A stretch of 64,000 nt of DNA from Tillus elongatus (lineage: Eukaryota; Arthropoda; Insecta; Coleoptera; Cleridae), in assembly GCA_964006375.1 (NCBI GenBank), contig OZ023267.1, positions 30,237,094 through 30,301,093 on the forward strand, given 5' to 3'. The notes beneath the pieces were generated by a model. That model ran no database searches and was not told the DNA's origin. It saw nothing but the letters and a program-made list of their open reading frames with translations. Every line of letters begins with the position of its first letter. Position 1 is the first letter of the stretch. Below are positions 34,934 to 43,648 of this stretch, one piece after another. A program made the translations under genes and the position numbers.

Positions 34934-37587
34934 TGCAGTGGAATGCTAGATCAATTTATTCAAATAAAGGGGAATTTGAAAAATTTATATTTGATCATAA
35001 GATAAATATAGCATTAATAAGTGAAACATGGTTAAGATCCACTTATAATTTTACAGTAAATGGTTATAATACGATCCGCAGCGACAGGAATGATGGCCGT
35101 GGTGGTGTTGCAATAATATTAAAACATAATATACTTTTCTCAGAAATACCAGTCGACCATCAGCCGACTGACGTGATGTGTGTGGGTGTCAAGGTTATTA
35201 TAAACAGACAAAAATGTATATATCTTTATTCTATTTATGTTAAACCATCCACAAGAGTATCGATTATTGCCTGGGTACAATTTTTTAGCAATCTTAAAAG
35301 ACCGTTTGTTATTGGCGGCGACTATAACAGTCACTCTATGGCCTGGGGTTGTGGATGGAACGATACTGCAGGTCAAAATTTGTTACTTGCTTTAGAAGAA
35401 TGCTGTTTAGTTATACTTAATACGGGATGCGAAACTTTGATTCGCAAACCAGGCTCCATCAATGGTTCAGCGGTTGATCTGACAATCTGCACAGCAGATT
35501 TAGCTTCACTTTTTACATGGCAAACCCATGATGATGCTCTCGGATCAGATCACTATGCTATAACCTTTACATGTTTAAATGACCCAACAGACGGTAATAA
35601 TGAAACGTATGTAGATAGTAGAATTAGGTGGAAATTAAATGAGGCAAATTGGCAACTCTTTACTTCTCTGGTTGACGATTACTGTCTAAATAATCAGCAA
35701 AATTTTGATTATGAGAAATTTTTAAATAATATATTGTTGGCGAGTTATGAGTCGATACCAGAGAAGGCAAGAGTGAAAGTAAATAAATTCAGGAAATTAT
35801 GGTGGAATCAAGAATGTAAGTTAGCTATTCAAGAAAAGAAAGAAGCATTTCAAAGATATAAACGAAACCCTTCAGCGCAAAATTTCATAGAATTTAAAAA
35901 ACGTTCTGCAGTTGTAAAACGAATAGTCTTAGTTAGTAAAAGAAGAAGTTGGAGAGAGTTTTGTGAAAAATTGAACAGAAGTACAAAAATATCGGACATC
36001 TGGACCCAAATAAAGAAAATTAACAGTGTACCAGTTTGTCGTGCGCTTCCCAATGATCCGGAATGGGCAGAAGAAATGTTAGACAAGCTAGCACCACCAT
36101 TTGTCTTAAAACACACGAACAAAAATAGTTTTATTTCTAATGTACCGCACCCTCTGAGCAAGGCCTTTAGTATTGGGGAACTCAATTATAGTCTGAAAAG
36201 CAGTAATAACTCTGCACCAGGGCTTGATAATGTACATTATGCTATGTTAGCTAATCTTTCACAAAGTGCTAAAGATAAGTTGCTAGAAATCTTCAACTAT
36301 ATATATACTAGTAATTATATACCACGATCATGGAAAATATATTTAGTACTTAATTTCCTCAAAAATGGAAAACCACCAGACAGCGTAAACTCATATAGAG
36401 GAATTTCATTAGCATCATGCGTTCTAAAAACATTTGAACGTATGATTAAATTTCGCTTGGAAAAATGGCTGGAAAGCAATCAAATTTTGTCAGAAACACA
36501 GTTTGGGTTCAGAAAGGGTTACTCAACAACAGAGAGCATCGCTCATTTGGTCACTGATATTGAACTGTCCTTTACTAATGGAAATATGGTAGTCGCTGCC
36601 TTTCTTGACATCGAGAGTGCATACGATAATGTCATTTTGGATATTCTGTACGCAAAATTGTGCGATATAGGGGTTCCCAAGTCAATAGCGGCCAAAATCG
36701 TATCATTGTATGAAGACAGGGAGATATATCTTAGTGTCAATAATGAACTTAAGGGGCCACGAACTACAAGTAGGGGGTTGCCACAAGGTAGTATATTAAG
36801 CCCAATTCTGTATCTCATATACACCCACGATCTTCACAAAACAATAGATCTGCAAACAAGGATATTACAATTCGCTGATGACTTATGTTTATATGTCGAC
36901 AATTGCAAAGAAGAACAGGGATTAAAATCGCTAGAAAAATCTTTAGCAAATGTCAATCGATATTTGACTGCAGTTGGGTTAAATATTTCAACTTCAAAAA
37001 GCCATATATGTGTCTTTAATAGGAAGCACCAAAGCCCAAAGTCACCAGTAATATTGAACGAGGTCCAATACAATATCGAATCTACAGTGACCTTTCTGGG
37101 TATCAAGTTGGACAGAAAACTGTTGTGGAGAGACCATATCAATAAAATAATTAGTAGATGTGAAAAGGGTATAAACATCTTAAGAGCAACAACACATGTT
37201 TCGTGGGGAGCCGATACGCATATATCACTTATGATTTATAAATCGTTTATAAGATCTACAATGGATTATGGGTGTACTTTTTATGATCATGCTGCTAAAA
37301 CTCACCTGAACAGATTAAGTGTCCTGCAAAACAGGTGCCTACGTTTATGTACAGGTGCACTGAAAAGCACTCCGATATCAAATCTTTTATGTGAATGCGT
37401 CGAAGTTCCCATTGAAATTAGACGAAAAATTTTAACATCTCGATTTCTATTAAAACTACAGTCCAAAAATAGTTTGCTTCTTTCCAAAATACATATACTA
37501 TTGATATGTGATTTAACAAGCCCTTATTGGGTCAAAAAAAAAGTCGTCTGTCAGTGGAATGTTATACAGAACAGGTTATACCCATAA
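34933..37587 (+). CDS. I-clade LINE ORF2: APE endonuclease and reverse transcriptase, 884 aa
   Basis: I take ATG 34933 (MQWNARSIYSNKGEFEKFIF); the GTG just before it is not needed. Endonuclease: SETWL (about 30-34), GGDYNSHSMAWG with Asp130, and SDH at 205-207, the usual metal and active-site residues. Reverse transcriptase: YRGISLASCVLKTFERMI, QFGFRKGYSTTES, FLDIESAYDNVI, GLPQGSILSP and QFADDL (FADD 647-650). The C-terminal part after the thumb is conserved. The frame ends 20 codons after a run of nine A at about 37534-37542, where the RNase H frame begins. The enzyme would nick target DNA and prime reverse transcription. All catalytic residues seen are intact. Confidence 0.92.
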   Translation: MQWNARSIYSNKGEFEKFIFDHKINIALISETWLRSTYNFTVNGYNTIRSDRNDGRGGVAIILKHNILFSEIPVDHQPTDVMCVGVKVIINRQKCIYLYSIYVKPSTRVSIIAWVQFFSNLKRPFVIGGDYNSHSMAWGCGWNDTAGQNLLLALEECCLVILNTGCETLIRKPGSINGSAVDLTICTADLASLFTWQTHDDALGSDHYAITFTCLNDPTDGNNETYVDSRIRWKLNEANWQLFTSLVDDYCLNNQQNFDYEKFLNNILLASYESIPEKARVKVNKFRKLWWNQECKLAIQEKKEAFQRYKRNPSAQNFIEFKKRSAVVKRIVLVSKRRSWREFCEKLNRSTKISDIWTQIKKINSVPVCRALPNDPEWAEEMLDKLAPPFVLKHTNKNSFISNVPHPLSKAFSIGELNYSLKSSNNSAPGLDNVHYAMLANLSQSAKDKLLEIFNYIYTSNYIPRSWKIYLVLNFLKNGKPPDSVNSYRGISLASCVLKTFERMIKFRLEKWLESNQILSETQFGFRKGYSTTESIAHLVTDIELSFTNGNMVVAAFLDIESAYDNVILDILYAKLCDIGVPKSIAAKIVSLYEDREIYLSVNNELKGPRTTSRGLPQGSILSPILYLIYTHDLHKTIDLQTRILQFADDLCLYVDNCKEEQGLKSLEKSLANVNRYLTAVGLNISTSKSHICVFNRKHQSPKSPVILNEVQYNIESTVTFLGIKLDRKLLWRDHINKIISRCEKGINILRATTHVSWGADTHISLMIYKSFIRSTMDYGCTFYDHAAKTHLNRLSVLQNRCLRLCTGALKSTPISNLLCECVEVPIEIRRKILTSRFLLKLQSKNSLLLSKIHILLICDLTSPYWVKKKVVCQWNVIQNRLYP

Positions 37588-38603
37588 GGGACGAAATTCA
37601 AATGAATTACATCAACCCGATATACCAAATAAACTTAGATCAAGAAAAAATAAATACAAGATATCTTCCAGACTATTCTAATTTTCCCCTTAAAATTAGA
37701 AACAGTATATTTGAATGTGACATGAAAGACCATTTTCCAAATGCCTACCAGTTGTATACAGACGGTTCCAAATCAGAACACAATACAGCAATGGCAATTT
37801 TTGACCCACAAATCGATGTTGCAGTAAAAGGCAAATTAAAGCCATATTTTAGTATTGCGTCAGCTGAAATAATTGCAATATGTGAAGCATTAGATCTAAT
37901 TAAAAACATTAACCATAATAAATTCGTTATACTCTCGGATAGTAAAAGTACAGTTGCCAAGATTGCCAACTTTAACCACAAAACAAAAACAAATCACCTT
38001 TTTGTTAAACTTTTAGAAATTTTAAAAGAACTTTGTAATCAGGGTAAAACAGTAACAGTTGCTTGGATAAAAGCCCACTGTGGAATAGTGGGAAATGAGC
38101 GGGTGGACGAGTTGGCGAAGGATGCTCTGGTACATGGTGAAGTGCTAGATTATAAATATCCCTATGAGGATTTATATCCGTTTATAAATAGATCCTACAA
38201 ACACAAATGGTTAGCACAATATAAAAGTGATCCTAAGGGAATCTTCTATAAGACAATACAACCTAATATCCCTGTTGAACCTTGGTTTACGAAGCTAACA
38301 GTAGATAAAACTTTTGTTAAGCTAATTTGTAGATTGCGATTTAACCACTCCTTGGTACCGGAGCATCTTTTCCGGCTGAATCTCCGCAGCAGTCCTTTGT
38401 GTGATTGTGGCGAGTTGGGCGACAGCCAACATATACTTCTAAATTGCGAACTGCAAAAAGAAAAGGTTGCTCTTTTTACAGAAAAAATTTGTAGATTGAA
38501 TATAACTCTTCCCTTTAATTTACCACAACTATTACAATCCCAAAACCATAAGATATACCAAGCAATTGTGGACCATGTTAAATCTCTGAACATTAGATTA
38601 TAA
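37527..38603 (+). CDS. I-clade LINE RNase H domain, in the -1 frame
   Basis: Open from the TTG codon at 37527 to TAA at 38601-38603; there is no useful ATG at the start, so it should be read as the continuation of ORF2. Type I RNase H residues are all present (counted from 37527): Asp79 (YTDGSK), Glu114 (SAEIIA), Asp138 (LSDSKS) and Asp194 (ERVDELAKDA), with the IKAHCGIVGNE loop. A C-terminal CDCGELGDSQHILLNC cysteine-histidine motif follows. Joining to ORF2 needs a -1 shift at the A9 run (GTC AAA AAA AAA GTC). Either one A was lost, or the ribosome slips on A AAA AAA. Function: removal of the RNA strand during second-strand synthesis. Confidence 0.88.
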   Translation: MGQKKSRLSVECYTEQVIPIRDEIQMNYINPIYQINLDQEKINTRYLPDYSNFPLKIRNSIFECDMKDHFPNAYQLYTDGSKSEHNTAMAIFDPQIDVAVKGKLKPYFSIASAEIIAICEALDLIKNINHNKFVILSDSKSTVAKIANFNHKTKTNHLFVKLLEILKELCNQGKTVTVAWIKAHCGIVGNERVDELAKDALVHGEVLDYKYPYEDLYPFINRSYKHKWLAQYKSDPKGIFYKTIQPNIPVEPWFTKLTVDKTFVKLICRLRFNHSLVPEHLFRLNLRSSPLCDCGELGDSQHILLNCELQKEKVALFTEKICRLNITLPFNLPQLLQSQNHKIYQAIVDHVKSLNIRL

Positions 38604-38893
38604 TGGGAATGTTGACAAATATATGTGTATATATGTAAACAATATCTATCATTGGTATTGCCCTTTAGTTATTTAAGTAATTTAAACTATTTTATAGGTT
38701 GTAATTTATTGCTGTATTAGAATTAGGAATTACCTACTGTCTTTCCTTGTGTATAATACCATTCCGTTAGTGGCCCTCTTGTGTGTAGTCAAGTTGTCTT
38801 GATAGGCCCCAAGACATGAAGATATGTGTCCCCGTACCTTCCCAATAAATTAAAATAATAATAATAGTAATAATCATAAAAAGGAAAAAAAAA
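38604..38893 (+). other. 3' UTR and tail of the I-clade LINE
   Basis: Non-coding, with an AATAAA at about 38845 and an AATAATAATA tail to 38893, as in I-clade elements that end in TAA repeats rather than poly(A). Confidence 0.6.
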
Positions 38894-38900
38894 ATTATGT

Positions 38901-39515
38901 GTGTATATATGTTTATATTAAATGAATAAGGTATTATGTTTACTTATAAATCAGAAAACATTATGTAAGTGTAGTGATCTGACGAACTAACTAATGAATC
39001 ATCATTTGAACATAGATGGAGATTAAAAAAAAAAAATAAAAAAAATATTAGAAAATGAGCGGATGGCCAGAGTAGCCGCAGCCAAGACATGACCGCACAC
39101 ACACACACATATGTAAACAGTAAATAAAGTAAATTCGCAAGGTACGCAGGAATGCTAAAGTCGGCAATTTGGAAGGTCGCAACCTAGTCAAGAAAATATA
39201 AGTAGCATTGTTCGTAAACATGAGAAAGGGAGTAAAAATGAGATTAGTTAAATAAGTTCTTACGATGTAGACAGTTAATTCAGATTGCTTAAGATGTAAA
39301 GACACGACACTTGTGATTTAATTATGTAAACATAATAACACTGTTCAATTAAGATTCACGATGTAAACAGTCTATGTTAGGTTCATTCAGTTGTTGTTAA
39401 TAATGTTATTGTTGAGTTTTGTGAGTTATTAAATTTATAATTAAACCGTTACCGATGTTCAAATACGCTTAGTTGACGAGTTTATTCTTCAAATTATCCT
39501 CCGCTCCCTTTAACA
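38901..39515. other. 3' part of the split LTR-like element
   Basis: No ORF. Contains a (CA)n stretch at 39096-39111 and repeated atgtaaacagt motifs (39110, 39370; also 33313). Ends CCTTTAACA before the aacg TSD. Confidence 0.5.
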
Positions 39516-39519
39516 AACG

Positions 39520-39709
39520 ACAATGGCGGTTGAAGCTGAAACTCAAGGGTTTGCAGAACAATCTCCTTGCGAAATTTTCTTTACATAATCCGTATTTGTT
39601 TGGGTTTCTTTGCCTATATGTCGTCAATTTTGACGTTCCAAATCGGGTCTTTGGCATTTTGAGGACAGCTCCAAATTTTCTTTAAATGCCGATAACTTTT
39701 TTAAAAACT
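39520..39709 (+). repeat. family G body, continuation after LTR insertion
   Basis: acaatggcggttgaagctga onwards, through gtttgcagaacaatctcctt and tttgacgttccaaatcgggt. It continues the copy that stops at 33125. Confidence 0.7.
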
Positions 39710-40339
39710 TACAGACCTAAATTTTAGTACATAGTTTACTCTTTATAATGCAAACATGAGTACCAATTTGCTTGCCCTTACTTTGTTATTTCCGGAGATG
39801 TAATGGATACATCTTGAGCTTAAATTATTGTTTATATCTTGGTATATGTTAGCAGGGCGTGAATAGTTTTGAAATATCCTGTTCATGACAATCGAATGTG
39901 CAGGGTTGCATGTATCCAATGTTATCTTCGCAGCATATGACAAACATAAAAGTTTCCTCCTTGTCCACAAAGGTACCCCTCCAGCTTCCCTTAATATGCT
40001 TAAAGTCGGACTGGTCCTAAAACGTACATACCTAAATTTTAGTACATAGTTTACTCTTCATAATGCAAACATGAGTACCAAATTTGGTTGCCCTTACTTT
40101 GTTATTTCCGGAGTTGTAATGGATATATCTTGAGCTTAAATTATTGTGTATATTTTGGTATATGTTAGCAGGGCGTGAATAGTTTTGAAATACCCTGTTC
40201 ATGACAATCTAGTGTGCAGGGTTGCATGTATCCAATGCAATCTTCGCAGCATATGACAGCCATACAAGCTTCCCCCTTGCCCACAAAGGTATCTCTCCAG
40301 CTTCCCTTAGTATGCTTAAAGTAGAACTGGTCCTAAAAG
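39710..40339. repeat. 315-bp tandem duplication across a repeat/LINE junction
   Basis: attttagtacatagtttact occurs at 39721 and 40036, 315 bp apart. Each unit contains family G (ttgttatttccggag) followed by the 3' end of the minus-strand LINE (ttgtccacaaaggt, ccagcttccctta). The units differ by scattered substitutions (about 93-95% alike by eye), so the duplication is not recent. Confidence 0.85.
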
Positions 40340-41838
40340 CTCCTGTTACTAGTCTTAATGCTGTATTTTGGATAACAGTTAGTTGCTTAAGAGTTGACCT
40401 ACTAGCTGATGAATATAAAATAGAACCATAGTCAAGTCTTGATCTTATAAGGCATCGGTATATTCTAAGGAGCACAGTTTCGCTGGTTCCCCAATTTTGA
40501 TTCGCTAGTACTTTTAGGATGTTGATTTTCTTAAGACATAACATTTTAGTATAATTATTATGAGATTTCTATGTTAATTTGGTATCTAATATCATCCCAA
40601 GAAATATATGTTCATCTTTTATGGCTAGGTCACTGTTGTATAGTTGTAGAGGAGTGATGGAGCTGATCCGTCTTCTTTGAGAGAAGAGCATCACTTCTGA
40701 TTTCTCGAAGGAAAAGGTAAAACCAAGTTCTTCTAAGCATTTTTAAATTGAGAGTATGGAATCTTGTAGTCGAATTATGGTTGAATCTGCATTATTTCCT
40801 CTACAAAAAAGCACTATATCGTCAACAAAAAGGGATATCCTAACTGGTTGTGTTATGTATTTAGTAACACTGTTAATAGCTGTTAGGAAAAGAGTGGTGC
40901 TTAATACTGAACCTTGAGGAACTTGATTGATACTGGGATGAGATGGCTCCGTTCAATTTGACACTAAACCGCCTGTTTTTAGGAAGTGTAAAGTGAAGAA
41001 TGTTTCCCTTTATATAATTATCGTGTAGTTGTGTCTCCCCGTCGTGTAGAACGCTATGTTTATAACTAAGAATACTGCAAGTACTTCTTGTTTGTATGCA
41101 AATGCTTCTGTTATTTCAAAGTTTAGTGTTATCAAGCTATCCATGGTAGATATGTTTGGTCTAAATCCATTTTGATGTGAGCTTAACATACTTTTCCTCT
41201 CGAGAGTCAAAATTAATCTGTTATTAATTATTTTTCCTAAAACCTTGCAGGAAGTGCATGTGAGATATATTGATCTATATCCAGATGTTCTATCTTTGGG
41301 TTTGCCTATCTTTTGAAGCGGTAGCACATCAGCTTCTTGGCAGATGGAGGGAAATGGATGACTTGCCCAAATTAAATTGTAAATATAGTGTAGTTTACTT
41401 AACGCAATTTAAGGTAATTCTTTTAAAAAGACCATAGAAATATCTTCTGGACCTGATGCCGAGCTATTTGCGTTGACAAGCACTCCAGTAAGCTCTTCCA
41501 TTCTAATGGAAGAATGGATTGGGCTGATATATCATCACCAGGATCAATAGAAATGTTTATATCAGTTTCTTGTTTTATTTTGAGGAAATCAGAAGAGCAG
41601 TTTTCATTGGCAGAGATGCCATGAAAACTTTTTACCATTAAATTTGCCATATCGACGTCTAAAGTGACCAAGTTGCCTTGACTATCATATAGACCAGGTA
41701 TATGGTGAGAATTTTGCAAACCTCTAATCCTATTAATTTTGTTCCAAGCTGCAGAGGAAGGGGTGGTTATAGATAGATATCCCACATATTCTTCCCATGA
41801 TTTTCGTTTGTTTTCTCTAATTATTTTCCAAGCAAATG
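39850..41838 (-). pseudogene. outer LINE ORF2, linker, reverse transcriptase and C-terminus
   Basis: From the top: FAWKIIRENKRKSWEEYV and SSAAWNKINRIRGLQN (linker), LQKIGKPKDRTSGYRSIYLT, QNGFRPNISTMDSLITLN, AVFLVINIAF (degraded motif A), VPQGSVLSTTLFLTAI (near 40920), ISLFVDDIVLF (FVDD near 40830), then LDYGSILYSSASRSTLKQL and QNTALRLVTGAFRTSST. Motif A has lost its usual DIxxAYD form and frames change several times. It ends in the 315-bp duplication. Confidence 0.78.
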
Positions 41839-42483
41839 CCTTAAGTGGATTGAAATCTCAATTGGCACCAACATGTCACATAAACTGCAGAAGCGGCTTC
41901 TAAGAAATTTGGTTTCCTTTTCCGGGCTCGCAAATACTTTTCACCAGCTAATCTCTATACATAATATACTTCACAAATAAGGTCGAACGTTGAATACTGC
42001 TCATACATCTGGGGTGCCGCTGCCGCTTCTACAGTCGCTATCCTGGACTCCATTCAGAAGAGAGCTATACGTCTCATCGATACCCGTACCCAAAGGCTGC
42101 CATCCCTTGCCCACCGACGTGCCGTTGGTAACCTCTCTCTCCCTTCTATAGATATCTGCACGAGCACTGCTCAGAGGTGCTTTCTTCCATAGTTCCTCCA
42201 ACTGCTGCCCCCAACAGATCTACCAGGGGAACAGAGCGAATGCACCCTTTTACTGTCCAGGTCACCAGGCATAGAACATCTTGTTATGCCTGCTCTTTTG
42301 TCCCGAGGACTTCCAAGTTGTGGAATTACTTGCCGGCATATGTTTTTCCTTCTGCTCCGAACCTCCAAACCTTCAAGTCCAGAATTAGCAAGTTGCCTCT
42401 TTCCCCCTTGTCGACACCCACGGTACGATAGTACTTAGGCTATAAGCCCTCGTGGTGTATTGTTGAAATATAACAAAAATGAG
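41839..42483 (+). pseudogene. CR1/Jockey-like LINE 3' end inside the outer LINE
   Basis: Matches 19440-20062 of the LINE at 17310-20062: LNWHQHVT-like start, ISIH-ILHK, the EYCSYIWG segment, RLIDTRTQRLPSLAHRRAVG-like sequence and a final PTTAPNRSTRGTERM block, in several frames. It ends in an A-rich tail at about 42465-42480. A 7-bp gcaaatg lies on both sides (41832-41838 and 42484-42490), a TSD or microhomology. Confidence 0.8.
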
Positions 42484-42598
42484 GCAAATGATATTTGGTT
42501 TTGAGTATGCATTCTGTGTTTGTAAGAATGGAAGGCGTTTATAGTATCCAGAGCAGTTCTATTGAAGTATATCAATTTGATCTATGAAATTTGTAAAT
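42484..42598 (-). pseudogene. outer LINE ORF2, first codons
   Basis: DQIDILQ-stop-NCSGYYKRL and then QNAYSKPNIICL: the opening of an APE endonuclease (usually ..IIQWNCRG..), where the Trp codon has become TAG. It is cut off at the plus-strand LINE fragment. Confidence 0.65.
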
Positions 42599-43648
42599 TT
42601 AGTGATTTGAGTCAGAGTCGTCTACTTCGATAGATGAGATACTCTCTGCTTCGGCGCTTTGCTCCAGGTGTTTACAAAACTTTGTATTTAATCGAGATAT
42701 TCGATTCTTGATTGCTTTGTTTGTTATGTTTGTGTAAATTTCATGCATCATTTGTAGTAGGGCACTTATATTAGATCTGCTTACAAATCTAAGGGCCACT
42801 TCTATGGGATCACAAGAACCAAAAGTGTTTTCCAAGAAACTTTTGAGCTGAAGAACGTTTAAAATATATTGTGTTTGGTGTGATGTAATTATTTGTCTAA
42901 CGTTGCTAAGTGCAGTGTTAAGATCGAAGTTCGATTTCTTCTTTGGTTGTGTTTCCGGTTGTATAGGTATAAAAAAGTCGGTACCAACTACTTTAGTTGC
43001 AGCCTAACAGTCAACAGGTGTTGCAAGATCAATAAGTGAATCAGTGCTACTAGACTGTGCTGGTTTTTTAAAGGACTGTATTTGATCTTCGGGAGATGGA
43101 GGTCGTGCCTCTTCAGCGTCAGTATGGCTTATGAGATCTTGAGAACTGATTGTGTTTTGTAGTTGATGTGGTATATTTTCCAGATTGGCTTTGTCATTTC
43201 TACCACGAGTTTCTAAATCGTCGTTTTCTAAACAAGTTGGCAGATGTGTGTTGAATTTCTCGCTGTTTTTAAAATTAGCAGCAATATGGGCTGTCTGTTT
43301 ACATAAAAGGCAGACCATGTCGTCTGAGTTTATAAAAATTCTGTGCTCCATGCCCTCAAAAGCAAGGCATACTGTCGGTAAGGTTTGATCTGCTGGAAGC
43401 CGTGCTATGTAAACCTGTCTTCTAAAACTTAAGATGTGCTCAAACACGTTCCCGACCATTCCAGCTCTTAAGAAAGATGGCTGGCTAACTAAATTTAACC
43501 CACAATCTTTAAGTGCGTCAGCAATAATTTCGGGAGGCATATCTGGGCTTGCGTTTGAAATTATTATTCGCTTAGCTGGGGTAACTAACCGTCTGACACT
43601 AGTACCATGTTCACCTACTTTTATTCTGTTATGCTCGTTTATTACTTA
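42599..43648 (-). pseudogene. outer LINE ORF1, remainder
   Basis: Continues EHNRIKVGEHG, RRLVTPAKRIIISNASPDMP and FEHILSFRRQVYIARLPADQ. A single knuckle CLLCKQTAHIAANF has its last Cys changed to Phe. One TAG at about 43003 follows LATPVDC; the same frame goes on through NFDLNTALSNVRQIITSHQ and FENTFGSC-like sequence to the stop at 42599-42601. ORF1 proteins of this type bind element RNA. Confidence 0.78.

Larger units (their letters stand above)
33316..38893 (+). mobile_element. near-complete I-clade LINE
   Basis: Contains about 100 bp of 5' UTR, ORF1 (33416-34933), ORF2 (34933-37587), an RNase H frame (37527-38603), a 3' UTR of about 250 bp and a TAA/A-rich end (38844-38893). Candidate TSD: attatgt at 33309-33315 and 38894-38900, short and AT-rich, so tentative. 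The RNase H and zinc-knuckle ORF1 place it in the I clade. The only apparent defect is the frame change at the A run before RNase H. Confidence 0.85.
33130..39515. mobile_element. LTR-like element (solo LTR) split by a LINE
   Basis: Ends TGTTCAGAG... and ...CCTTTAACA are flanked by aacg at 33126-33129 and 39516-39519. The host family G repeat joins cleanly when one aacg is removed, which proves an insertion with a 4-bp TSD. TG...CA ends and a 4-bp TSD fit a Ty3/gypsy-type LTR. Without the LINE (about 33316-38893) the remaining sequence is about 800 bp, the size of a solo LTR. No internal gag or pol belongs to it. I infer solo-LTR status; a second LTR copy was not found for comparison. Confidence 0.65.
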
